Source: Penium margaritaceum (Eukaryota; Streptophyta; Zygnematophyceae; Desmidiales; Peniaceae). Taken from it: a DNA stretch of 32,733 bases. The stretch is from NCBI GenBank assembly GCA_023375785.1, contig SZWC01023458.1:1396-34128 (forward strand). The letters are read 5' to 3'. Under the pieces are notes generated by a model. That model was not told where the DNA came from. It saw only the letters and a program-made list of their open reading frames with translations, and ran no database searches. Made by a program: the position numbers and the translations under genes. Of the stretch, positions 18,791-27,104 are shown in pieces. The first letter of the stretch is position 1. Every line of letters starts with the position of its first letter.

Positions 18791-19860
18791 TCAATCTCCA
18801 GACTCTGGCTCTCCCTTGCCTGGTGTCCTCTCATCAAAGGTCATGTCCCAGTTGGTGATAATCCTTCTTGCAGCCAGGTCCCAAAGATGGTAGGCCTTGT
18901 GGACAGATTCATAGCCCACCATAACACATTTCCATGCTCTTGCATCGAGCTTGCCGCCTGGATCTTTGCCCATGCCGTACAGCCGAAGACCTTCAGGTGT
19001 GAAGCGTCCGGCTCCTTTCCTGACCACACCTCCTCTGGCGTCATCTGTTGCTTTCCCTTTTTCTTACCGTGCCTGCCCAGAGCAGCCGCATGAGTTAGGT
19101 TGACGAGGTAGTATGCTGTTCTTGCCGCTTCTTTCCAGAAATGCAGTGGGAGTTTTGTGTCAAAGAGCATGCTGCGCACCATGCCAAGGATGGTCTGGTT
19201 CTACCGTTCAGTGACACCATTGCTCTGTGGTGTGTAGGGTGTCGTGGGCTGATGGTCGATGCCGCGTTGCCGCAGCCAGCCCTGGCATGCCTTGTACTCT
19301 CTGCCGTTGTCGCTTCACAGTGCCTTGACTTTCTTTCCGGTCTGCCGCTCAACCATGGTGATAAATTCCTGGAGCTTCTCTCTGACCTCTCCCTTTGTTT
19401 TGAGGAAGTATATCCAGATCTTGTGGCTATGGTCATCGATGAAGGTCAGGAAGAACTTGCTGCCACCGTTTGATGCCGTACGAAAGGGTCCGCACACGCC
19501 GGTGTGAATAAGGTCTAAGGAACCTTCTGCACCGCGACCGTTGTGCTCAAAACGCTTTCTCTTTGTCTTGCCTTGAAGGCAAGGTTCACACGAGTTGTCA
19601 CACCCAGCCGCATCCTTTGTGCACCCCTCCATGCCACGGACAAGCTGTTGTTGTTGCATGACTTGGAGCATGCTGTTTGCAATGTGTCCTAAGCGTCTAT
19701 ACCACAGCTTAGCGTCTTCGTCTTTGGTGGCAGAGGGAACCTTCTGAGTTGCCGTTAGTGTGTTCTCATGCGTTGGTACATAGACCACTAACTCCACCGC
19801 ACCTACATGACCCTCGTCTTCCGAGCTATCTGCCACAGTTGTCTGCAATACATAGAGCAT
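18791..19860 (-). pseudogene. Element D integrase
   Basis: The minus strand holds the zinc-binding part (KLWYRRLGHIAN, CDNSCEPCLQGKTKRKRF) and the core: LDLIHTGVCGPF, FFLTFIDDHSHKIWIYFLKT, SDNGREYKACQGWL, TPYTPQSNGVTER and LPLHFWKEAARTAYYLVN, then DASHLKVFGCTAW. The first catalytic Asp (HTDVCGP in the family) is Gly; the second (SDNG) and the Glu (VTER) remain. In-frame stops precede SDNG (TGA for an Arg codon) and follow VTER, and a frameshift occurs near 18970. Inactive. Its protease neighbour upstream is in the same frame. Confidence 0.9.
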
Positions 19861-19944
19861 GTCAACCTGTCGAACCAGTGCTACAAGGTCTTTGTTGGCG
19901 TAGATGACCTTTATGTCTTTGTTCTTGACAATGACTGCCTTCTT

Positions 19945-20262
19945 CTACGTGAACACCACCTTCATGACGTTGTCCGTGAAATTTGACACGGACAAGAGGT
20001 TTGCCGCAAACAAGGGCATGTAGACCACGTCACGTAGCCGCAGATCCTTCTCTGTACCGTTGATGCTGATGCTCACCAGCTTTTCCCCCTTTGCGTTAAA
20101 AATGCTACCATTTGCACATCTGAACCGCCGCTCAGTGGGGCTGATGGAGACAAATCCAGCCTGGTCATTGCTAGAGTGATGGTCGGTACCGGAGTTGAGC
20201 CCGAAGGCTCCTAGCCTGAGCAATGCTGCTCCTCTTGCCGGAGGCATCCTCTGTGCCATCAT
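19945..20262 (-). pseudogene. Element D aspartic protease
   Basis: After the gag tail the frame reads LGAFGLNSGTDHHSS, then GFVSISPTERRFRCANGSIF, DVVYMPLFAANLLSVSNFTD, the standard Copia protease. The active site, normally LDSGATDHM, reads LNSGTDHHS: the catalytic Asp is Asn. A TAG follows VVFT at its end. It would mature gag-pol in the particle. Confidence 0.85.
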
Positions 20263-20918
20263 ATTGGTGGCCTCTTTGCCACCCTTTCTGCTGCCTTTGT
20301 TTCCACTGCTCCCACCGTCTTCCTTCTTTGGCGATCTGCACTCTCATTCCCAGTGCCCAACTTTGCTGTTATTGTGGCAATGGCCCTGTCATTTAGGAGC
20401 CTTGCCGCAATTGTTGCCTTTGCCGCCACCGCTTCCGCTGCCGCTGTTTTGACCAGAGGGCGACCCTTTGCTCCCACGGCCAACATAGCGTGCGGCATAG
20501 GCTCAGAAGTAAGCCTTACTGCCGCTGCGGCCCATGACCTTGTTTTGCATGTACTCGGACACTGCCGCATACATCAGGTCATCCTCCTTCCAACCGCCCA
20601 TGAAGGTGATCACTTGGCTCCAGCTCTCCGGTAGTGCCATAAGGAGGATTATGGCCTACATGTTTTCATCAAGGTCCCAATTCATTTGGCCAACTTTGCC
20701 AAGGAGTCCCTCAAAATCCTATAGGAAATCAAGGATGAACTCTCCCTCATTCACCCACATGCTAATAAGTCATTTTACGATGAATAATATGTTTGTGAGT
20801 GAGGTGGATTGGTGCACCCGCTTGAGCTTGACATGAGCATCTGAAGCTAGTACGAACCTCGCAATGACGGGGACATACTTCTTCGCTACAACATTGCTGA
20901 GGAATGACATGACAATAT
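20263..20918 (-). pseudogene. Element D gag, C-terminal segment (left of E)
   Basis: Continues the gag frame from the other side of element E: VMSFLSNVVAKKYVPVIARF, DAHVKLKRVHQSTS, MALPESWSQVITFMGGW and YAAVSEYMQNKVMGRSG, then a Gly/Ser/Lys-rich linker and a zinc-knuckle remnant at about 20340-20385 (C-H-N-N-S-K-V-G-H-W-E-stop-E-C; the second Cys of CX2CX4HX4C is Asn). Several TAG/TGA stops, many at former Trp or Gln positions. Gag forms the particle shell and packages RNA. Confidence 0.85.
20914..20918 (+). repeat. Target-site duplication of element E (left)
   Basis: AATAT immediately before the 5' LTR; the identical AATAT follows the 3' LTR at 24919-24923. Confidence 0.95.
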
Positions 20919-21669
20919 TGTCAGACATCATCTCGGAGATTGCTTCAAGGGGTGCAGCCACTGAGAAAATAGAGAGTGACAGTGCAGGTTCATCTCCGGA
21001 GCCATACAACCAAAGTCCGAACGGTCTCACGACCGACAAACGTGCGAGCTTCGCCAAGACCAAGCCAACGGATCCGTGCAACAACGGTCAAGGAGAAACA
21101 CACCTGCGAAGATCATGCCTGCGCACGTCACTCCCCTATGCGTACCGCTAGCAAAGCAGAATCATGGACTCGAGGCGCTCTCCCCTTCTCACTCGCCTGA
21201 GCCGCCACCTCCCTTCTATGCCCGCTCGACGAAGCGCGCTAGGCTAGAACTTTCCTATTTGTATTGCTTGTATTCTAGTCTATAATCAATCCACTGGATT
21301 CCTCTTCAGGCTCACCCTCTGGGCCGCCACCAGTCCCTTTGTCCTCTTTCACTGCTCAGCGCCCGTGCTCTCGCACTGCGCCCACTCAATCTTGCCAACA
21401 TCACTCATACATCAGCAACGCCCGCACCTTCAGGAAAGGGTTTTTCCTTGTCTCCATAGTGCTGCGTCCACTCTTCTAAGCAAATCCTCAGTGCCCGCAC
21501 CTTCGGTGCTGCACCCACAATTCATTTTGTCACTTTCCATTCGCTTCCGCCTCCACTCCATCTTCTGTCGCCGTTTCCGCTCTGCTTCTGCTCGTGCTTC
21601 TGCCCTAATTTACAACGCTTGTCCTTGTGACCGCGTCCATGCAATAGCAGCACCAGCAATCTTCTGACA
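20919..21669 (+). repeat. 5' LTR of element E
   Basis: 751 bp from TGTCAGACATCATCTCGG to CAATCTTCTGACA. It matches 24168-24918 without net length change. A TATA-like CTATAATC at 21279-21286, about 360 bases in and conserved as CTATAACC in the other LTR, may be the core promoter. It contains Pro/Ser-type CCGC.. repeats but no frame of note. Confidence 0.95.
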
Positions 21670-21687
21670 TGGTATCAGAGCCCAAGT
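21670..21687 (+). other. Primer-binding site of element E
   Basis: TGGTATCAGAGCCCAAGT abuts the LTR. The first 13 bases are the perfect complement of the 3' end of plant initiator-Met tRNA, as in many plant Copia elements. Contrast with element D, which uses the anticodon arm of the same tRNA. Confidence 0.95.
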
Positions 21688-22180
21688 AACACACCTGGCT
21701 CTTTCGTACTCGTCGCTCGGCCGCACCCACTCCCATCAAGCTTCAAGCCTCTCCGCCTCGAAGAAGTGTGGTCGTCAAAATAACTACGGTGGCAGCGTAT
21801 CTTCTGACTAATGTGTTGTGGCAGCACCATTCCACTTCCTCTTGGTACTTGTGCGTACGAGGTTTTGCCCCTGCGTCCACTCCTTTTCATCAGCAACAGT
21901 CCCTGCTCCTCCGCCATCTCTGCCATTCGCGCACGTGGTTGTGCCCCTGTGCCCGTTTCACCTCAATAGCAGCAGTTTCCACTCTACGCCATTATTTTTG
22001 CTACTCTCGTACACGAGGTGTCACCCCTGCGCTCAACCATGTGGCACTCATCATCGCTTGTGCTCACCATCATCATCATCAGCCGCCTCAACTTTATCTC
22101 GTGCCGCCATCTCGCGCCGCTCTCTCGAGTCGCCCACCTCATCATCATCAGTTCGTTGCTGCCTCCTCATCAATTTCATC

Positions 22181-23413
22181 ATGGCTTCCGCCCTCACTCT
22201 GTGTGGTCTCCCCAAGCTCGCTATGAAGCTGGATGGGACTAGCAACTACAAGCTTTGGAGCTACTCGGTGTCTCTCTTCTTCAGAACGCAGAAGGTTGAG
22301 GGAGTCACCCTCAGCCATTGTCTCACCAACACTGACACCGGGGTGGAGCCACCTGATGCAGTCGCTTCCACCTCAACCGCCACCACCATAACTGTCTCAG
22401 GAGGAGACCCCTTGGGTGGATCTGTGTCCAATCCTGCTCAAACTGCCTCCTCATCCTCCGCTCCTGCCGCCGGTATCGTCGCTACTGCATCCACCATCAG
22501 CCACGCCTGCTGGGAAGTCACCAACAACACCGCCCTCATGACCATCATGACCACCTCCTCTCCCGATCTGCATGAAGACATCCGCACCCTCGGCTCCAAG
22601 ACCCACGAGGTTTGGAAGGCACTGAAAGATCGTTTCAGCAACAACACCTCTACCGCCTGCGGCATCAAGATCATGTCACTCTTCTCCGTGCCTTTCGCCA
22701 CTCACACCAACATGGGCAGCTACATCACCGCTGTCACCACCATCGCCCGCGACCTCAAGGAAATGAAAATTGACCTTCCGCCCGCTGTTGTCTGCACCGG
22801 CATCATCTCCGGCCTCCCGGGTCAGTATGACATCATCCGCCAAATCCTGCTACAGCTGCCTGTCGACCAACTAACCACTGCCGTCATCAGCGCCAAGCTC
22901 ATGGCAGCTGAAAAAGACTACGTTGCCAAGCAAGCATGCAAGACCACCATCGCCACCAACTCGTTTGAGACCATGGCTGCCACTGCTGATAATCACATGA
23001 TCAACCGCTTCCGTGCATGCTCCTACACCATCCATCACGGGCCTCTCAAAGGAACCAAGTGCAGTCACCGCAACCACCTGCCGCATGTCTGCGATCATCG
23101 TGCTACTAATGAATGGTTGGACCAGAACCCCGGCAAGTCCTACGGCGAGCAACCTAACTGGGCGGAAGAGCGCTGCCAGTGCTACTACAACCGGATGGGA
23201 AGCCCAAGGTGGCGTTCAACCCCAACCAACAATGTGGAAGTACCAACTTCCCCTGCCGTCCTTGCTGATGTGAACCCTGCTCCTAACAATGCTGTTGTGT
23301 TAGGAGTAGTGGAGCCTGTGTCTGAGATTGGATCTGAGGAGTATGGTCTTGAGATGTACACCGTGTCCTCCTCTCCTCCTCTCCTCCTCTCATACCTCTC
23401 TCTGCAGCTTTGA
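22181..23413 (+). CDS. Element E gag
   Basis: Intact 410-residue protein. The ATG at 22181 is chosen because it has A at -3 and G at +4 and begins the conserved part (MASALTLCG..KLAMKLDGTSNYKLW); the frame is also open upstream to 21818, but that stretch looks like untranslated leader (Cys/Ser/His-rich). The capsid-type domain contains LDGTSNYKLWSYSVSLFF, ALMTIMTTSSPDLHEDI, EVWKALKDRFSNN and VCTGIISGLPGQYDIIRQIL, the usual order in Copia gag. Instead of a CX2CX4HX4C knuckle there is a Cys/His cluster at about residues 281-305: C-x13-C-x4-H-x4-C (starting CSYTIHHGPLKGTKC). Expected role: particle assembly and RNA packaging. It overlaps the next frame by about 70 bases. Confidence 0.88.
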   Translation: MASALTLCGLPKLAMKLDGTSNYKLWSYSVSLFFRTQKVEGVTLSHCLTNTDTGVEPPDAVASTSTATTITVSGGDPLGGSVSNPAQTASSSSAPAAGIVATASTISHACWEVTNNTALMTIMTTSSPDLHEDIRTLGSKTHEVWKALKDRFSNNTSTACGIKIMSLFSVPFATHTNMGSYITAVTTIARDLKEMKIDLPPAVVCTGIISGLPGQYDIIRQILLQLPVDQLTTAVISAKLMAAEKDYVAKQACKTTIATNSFETMAATADNHMINRFRACSYTIHHGPLKGTKCSHRNHLPHVCDHRATNEWLDQNPGKSYGEQPNWAEERCQCYYNRMGSPRWRSTPTNNVEVPTSPAVLADVNPAPNNAVVLGVVEPVSEIGSEEYGLEMYTVSSSPPLLLSYLSLQL

Positions 23414-24161
23414 CTCTCTACACATCGCACTCATTCAACCTCCATCCTCATACTCTACTGTCCATCACAGCCACTTCCTCTTCATTCACGACCAATTCTC
23501 ACAGCACTGCACTGTACTCTCTCTTCGCACACTGAGTGGAGCAGTTCCTGCACTCAGGGACTACTTACGGCAACATACCAAACACTTTGACAGACCGCCC
23601 CGCCTCATCCTCTGCAACACTGCCCACGCATCTCTTGATACATTTCTTACAGACTACTGCATGAACAACGGAACAGTGCTTACCACAGCTCCTGCCCACG
23701 GCAAACACCTTGTCAACCGCCTACTGAAGGAAGCAGATCGCTTCATGCAAACACATCACATGACCTCTCAGATTTGGACTGCGTGCCTTCACAGAGTTGT
23801 CACTACTCACAACCTGCGCAAACCCAAGTACAGCCTGAGTCCAATGACGATATGGGTGTGCGACCGGAACCACTCTGTTTTCTACTGCAAACCTGAACTG
23901 ACCCACAGCATACCCACTGAACCTGTCTCTGCATTACTGACAACTTGTACATTACCCTCTACCGACACCTCATCTAGCACTGCACTCACTGCCTCTGCTC
24001 AGACACTACTGCACCGCCCAGGTTTTCTCTCCTCCCTCTACAACCTGGTGCTGAGGCATCCCGCGCCTCAAAAACCTCCCAAGCTTCGTCTATGCTGTGA
24101 CCCTACAGAAGCAGGACTCCCAGGCCTACCTTTCAAGGCTTGCACCCCTCTCCCGATCTAA
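23343..24161 (+). CDS. Element E second ORF, integrase-like core without catalytic residues
   Basis: Open for 272 codons from an ATG at 23343 to a TAA that touches the PPT. It overlaps the end of gag in another frame, so it would need frameshifting, reinitiation or splicing. The middle resembles a Copia integrase core: FLFIHDQFSQHCTVLSLRT (family FIDDYSR), GAVPALRDYLRQHTKHFDRP, LILCNTAHASLDTF (family RSDNG.EF), YCMNNGTVLTTAPAHGKHLV (family PYSPQ.NGV.ER), IWTACLHRVVTTHNLRKPKY. The positions of the second Asp and the Glu hold other residues, and the first-Asp block is absent. No RT follows. It could be a retained binding domain or simply a decayed relic that stayed open. Confidence 0.5.
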   Translation: MVLRCTPCPPLLLSSSHTSLCSFDSLHIALIQPPSSYSTVHHSHFLFIHDQFSQHCTVLSLRTLSGAVPALRDYLRQHTKHFDRPPRLILCNTAHASLDTFLTDYCMNNGTVLTTAPAHGKHLVNRLLKEADRFMQTHHMTSQIWTACLHRVVTTHNLRKPKYSLSPMTIWVCDRNHSVFYCKPELTHSIPTEPVSALLTTCTLPSTDTSSSTALTASAQTLLHRPGFLSSLYNLVLRHPAPQKPPKLRLCCDPTEAGLPGLPFKACTPLPI

Positions 24162-24167
24162 GGGGGG
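24157..24167 (+). other. Polypurine tract of element E
   Basis: TCTAAGGGGGG directly before the 3' LTR (TGTCGGACATTG). The TAA of the second ORF lies within it, so coding and replication signals are tightly packed. Confidence 0.85.
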
Positions 24168-24918
24168 TGTCGGACATTGTCTCGGAGATCGCTTCAAGGG
24201 GTGCAGCCACTGAGAAAATAAAGAGTGACAGCGCAGGTTCATCTCCGGAGCCATACGACCAAAGTCCGAACGGTCTCATGACCGACAAACGTGCGCGCTT
24301 TGCCAAGACCAAGCCAACGGATCCGTGCAACAACGGTCCAGGTGAAACGGACCTGCAAAGATCATTCCTGCACACGTCACTCCCCTATGAGTACGGCTAG
24401 CAAAGCCGAATCGTGGACTTGAGGCGCTCTCTCCTTCTCACCCACCCGAGCCGCCACCTCCCTTCTATGCCCGCTCGACGAAGCGCGCTAGGCTAGAACT
24501 TTCCTATTTGTATTTCTTGTATTCCAGTCTATAACCAATCTATTGGATTCCTCTTGAGGCCCGTCCTCTGGGCCGCCTCCAGTCCCTTTGCCCTCATTCG
24601 CTGCTCAGCGCCCGTGCTCTCGCACTGTGCCCACTCAATATTGCCAACGTCACTCGTACATCGGCAACGCCCGCACCTTCGGGGAAGCTTCAGTCCTTCT
24701 GTCCAAAGTGCTGCATCCACTCTCCTAAGAAAATCCTCAGTGCCCGCACCTTCGGTGCTGCACCCACAATTCATTTCGTCACTTTCCATTTGCTTCCGCC
24801 TCCACTCCATCTTCTGACGTCGTTTCCGCTCTGCTTCCGCTCGTGCTTCTGCCCTAATTTACAACGCTCATCCTTGTGACCGCGTCCACGCAACGGCAGC
24901 ACCAGCAATCTTCTGACA
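24168..24918 (+). repeat. 3' LTR of element E
   Basis: 751 bp from TGTCGGACATTGTCTCGG to CAATCTTCTGACA, collinear with 20919-21669. Followed by AATAT, the second target-site copy. Confidence 0.95.
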
Positions 24919-25209
24919 AATATCATTTTGTTCTGTCCATGCCTCGTGCTCCGGTGATTCCTCCGCGGGAACCTGCTCCTCTCCCTTCAGAAGCTTGATG
25001 AAACCGCACGTTTTTATTGCCAGTTCGAACTGCCATCTCTAGAGCAGGAAGTCATTCGCCTCGAATATGGGGATTCCTCCCAAAGATCCGAGACCTTGTG
25101 ACAGTGCGGTAGAACTCACGGTTGCTCCTATGGTCTGCCCTGTGGTAGCCACTGTTGAGTTTGAGGACTTCCCTGCCGCAGTCCCCATTGCTCCTGCTGG
25201 GTGAACCAT
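24919..25209 (-). pseudogene. Element D gag, N-terminal segment (right of E)
   Basis: The minus-strand ATG at 25209 opens MVHPAGAMGTAAGKSS, then LGSLGGIPIFEANDFLL, a TAG, RWQFELAIKTCGFIKLLKGE, SPEHEAWTEQNDI. This is the start of a Copia gag (the family has a Trp-x-FEL block here). The frame leads without interruption into VMSFLSNVV at 20918 once element E is ignored, which fixes the insertion point within one codon. A premature TAG lies at about 25057-25059. Confidence 0.9.
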
Positions 25210-25599
25210 TTTAACTGCCCTTTTTTGCTCTCCGTGTCTCAGCTACGTTGAGGCTGACGTAGGATGTTAGCTGATGTCTGCTGCCGGTTTTAAGGTGCAG
25301 GTCTGTTGCTTACACCTCCAGCTGATGTTTACCTGTAAACAGAGAATACCATTCACACCAGCACACCCAAAGTCTTGCCTCCAAGGGCAGAGCTTGTCCT
25401 GGTTGGGACCTAAGGGTCGTGCCTCCGAGGGCAGAGCTTGTCCTTGGTCCCTCTGTGCTGAGTGCAAGCCCAGTCGTTTGAGGTGATGAAGCAGATGGAG
25501 CTGATGGAGCCGATGGAGCTGACGTGCGCACCTGGAGAGAGTGTACCAAAGTTGAGCAAAGCGTGCCTTACAACTGGTCAGTGTGGGCCCATAACCTTT
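25210..25599 (-). other. Element D 5' leader with short tandem repeats
   Basis: The untranslated leader between PBS and gag start. It contains a near-identical 28-base direct repeat (25376-25403 and 25420-25448, core AGGGCAGAGCTTGTCCT) and three 9-bp units GATGGAGC(T/C) at 25494-25520. Frames crossing it have no domain. RNA packaging signals often lie in such leaders; no direct evidence here. Confidence 0.7.
25583..25596 (-). other. Half-tRNA primer-binding site of element D
   Basis: On the plus strand GTGGGCCCATAACC stands three bases from the LTR. It is identical to about nucleotides 26-39 of plant initiator-Met tRNA (anticodon CAT in the middle), so the element strand is complementary to the anticodon arm and not to the 3' end. 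This layout is known from Drosophila copia, which is primed by a 39-nt half-tRNA. The match ends exactly at nucleotide 39 by my count. Confidence 0.85.
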
Positions 25600-26277
25600 T
25601 GTCAACCGGCCTGAGGCAAACGGACCAGAAAACAGGGCCGACACAAGGGCACCTGCCTTTTGCTCTTAGCATTAAAGCTAGGAGAAGATATCACCCTCAG
25701 GATCACGAATCCTCACGTAGCAGTTCCTAGGCAATCACTTGCTAGCAACTGTGTCCACTTAACACTTGGTCACATTCGTGCGAGTTGCTAGTCAGAGAAT
25801 AACTCCTAGGGTTTAGACCAATCAGTGCCTTCTTTATACTGTTCCTTAGTTGGACAGCTCTATGAGGAGTATCTAAGGCCAGATAGTATGATTAGAATGG
25901 GGAATGAGCCTGGTACATATAGTCCTAGGCCCGGAATATAAGGTGTGTGGGTAGTGGCACTTGTGAGGGTGGCCACTCCACACCACCTCACCAGTTTGCC
26001 AACTGGCGCATCCACTGACCGCCAAGTAGCACATCCTCCTCATGCATGGAGAAATTTCTAGGAAACTTCCCATGCGCAGGAAGGAAAAAAAAACCTTCCT
26101 GCTCACATCAAGGCTCGATCGCATGACCTGTTGTCCATATTTCCAACGTGCTATCCATTTCGCTACACTGCTGGTGTATCGCTTGGACTTGCACCAAAAA
26201 CAAGATTTGGGGGACTTACTCTAGTCGAGCAGTGCATATCAAGCCTATCTGCTAGCTATTGGGGGCATAAACGAACA
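25600..26277 (-). repeat. 5' LTR of element D
   Basis: 678 bp from TGTCAACCGGCCTGAGGC to the region GGGCATAAACGAACA. Collinear with 16149-16821 with small indels; estimated identity in the middle 80s percent. The right boundary is less certain than the left because the last 30 bases align poorly. Confidence 0.88.
26076..26165 (-). promoter_or_regulatory. tRNA-like box A/B pair and T9-loop hairpin in the D 5' LTR
   Basis: On the element strand TAGCGAAATGG (26155-26165) fits the box A consensus TRGCNNARYGG perfectly. GCGATCGAGCC (26112-26122), 32 bases downstream, resembles box B (GGTTCGANNCC, with changes). It is followed by a perfect 27-base hairpin, GCAGGAAGG / nine T / CCTTCCTGC (26076-26102), whose T run would also serve as a Pol III stop. 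The acceptor stem of a tRNA does not pair, so this is not a tRNA gene. It may be an internal Pol III promoter or a tRNA/SINE remnant captured by the LTR. Confidence 0.45.
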
Positions 26278-26600
26278 TCATAAACTAGTGAAATATCATC
26301 TTGAACCAAGTTTTGAAAGTCATCAATATTAAAAATTGACAACATTGGAGGGTTTGGTTGCAAACATGTTGGCAAAAAAAGTATGGTAAAACTCAAACTA
26401 TTGTTTACAAAAACAAGCATCAACGGCTTCTTTCCGTTAGCCGTACGCGTAACGACGTGATCGGTTATTAGGGGCGGCTCGACTCTGGTGGAGCAGTCGT
26501 GACCAACCAGCCGTTGCCGAGAAGGTTCTTTGTAGGACCTGAACCTGTATCGAGAGCTCGGATTATCCGAGGAGTATATTATGGAGAGGACCTTGTCAAA
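26278..26600. other. Unassigned sequence between elements D and F
   Basis: AT-rich to about 26420, then mixed. No frame with a recognisable domain and no LTR edge. The second half probably belongs to the decayed RT-RNase H of element F, but I cannot align it. Confidence 0.5.
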
Positions 26601-26611
26601 TTCATATATCT

Positions 26612-27057
26612 GACATAACTCCAGCTACGTATTCTTCCTTGCTAGTGTAGCGGTCTCATGGTACAGCAAAATTGCAAGACTTTGTCGCAACCTCCACTGT
26701 AGAGTCAGAGTACATCATGTTTGCCGAAGCGGTCAAGGAGGTGGTGTGGCTTTGCAGGTTGCTGGGGAAGCTGGGCGTGGCACAGCAAGGGCCAACAGTG
26801 GTGCAAGAGGATGACACCAGCATTATCTCCCTGACCAACAACCCAATTTAGCACAGGAGGACGAAGCATATCAACATGCATTAGCATTACGCGCGGGACA
26901 TGGTGGAGAAGGGACAACTGGTCCTGCAGCACTGTAGCACGTGCCACATGCTTGCGAATCGCTTTACCAAAGCGTAATCAGTGGATCAGCACGTGATGAG
27001 CGTGGCCGGACTTGGGATGACCAGCTATGAAGGACTGGAGGACATAGTGGAAGATTA
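26612..27057 (+). pseudogene. Element F RNase H
   Basis: The plus strand reads SYVFFLASVAVSWYSK, then a +1 shift to LQDFVATSTVESEYIMFAEA, VKEVVWLCRLLGKLGV, SIISLTNNPI, a stop, HRRTKHINMH, a stop, HYARDMVEKGQLVLQHC and MLANRFTKA. These are the Copia RNase H blocks (SW.SK.Q..VA.ST.E.EY, R.KHI...H, AD..TK), with catalytic Glu and His positions visible. The terminal stop after LEDIVED is followed by a 45-base spacer and the PPT. Three stops and one shift make it inactive. Confidence 0.88.
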
Positions 27058-27090
27058 GCGAGAGCAAGCAAGAGCAGAGGGCATGGAAGG

Positions 27091-27104
27091 TACAAGGAGG
27101 AGAA
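27091..27104 (+). other. Polypurine tract of element F
   Basis: TACAAGGAGGAGAA directly precedes TGTTGTATTATTGC. Its position after the RNase H stop fits a Copia PPT. Confidence 0.75.

Larger units (their letters stand above)
20919..24918 (+). mobile_element. Ty1/Copia-type element E, non-autonomous, nested in D gag
   Basis: Exactly 4000 bp with two LTRs of 751 bp each, TGTC...GACA ends, a perfect AATAT target duplication, a textbook initiator-Met PBS after the 5' LTR and a G-rich PPT before the 3' LTR. All signals needed in cis are present. The internal 2.5 kb encodes an intact gag and a second open frame that resembles a Copia integrase core without catalytic residues. There is no protease, RT or RNase H, so mobilisation must use enzymes in trans. 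The LTRs differ at about 26 of the first 300 bases by hand count, so the insertion is younger than A and B but not recent. It lies opposite to D in orientation. Confidence 0.95.
16149..26277 (-). mobile_element. Ty1/Copia element D, minus strand, interrupted by element E
   Basis: The LTRs at 16149-16821 and 25600-26277 match along their length (673 and 678 bp). On the minus strand: 5' LTR, half-tRNA-type PBS, leader, gag, zinc-knuckle remnant, protease, integrase, RT, RNase H, PPT, 3' LTR. Integrase before RT defines Ty1/Copia. Removing element E (20919-24918 plus one AATAT) leaves about 6.1 kb, a normal size. The frame is long but broken by stops, and catalytic residues are lost in protease and integrase. 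No clear target duplication flanks the LTRs (TGAAT left, TCATA right). Confidence 0.92.

Noticed and set aside
21818..22180. N-terminal extension of the E gag
   Set aside because: The frame is open but Cys/Ser/His-rich and unlike gag; the ATG at 22181 has better context and begins the conserved part.
25267..25644. Minus-strand 125-codon frame before the gag of D
   Set aside because: It crosses the PBS and LTR edge and contains leader repeats; no domain.
16144..26282. Target-site duplication for element D
   Set aside because: The pentamers next to the LTRs (TGAAT and TCATA) do not match, and shifting the boundary by a few bases does not help.
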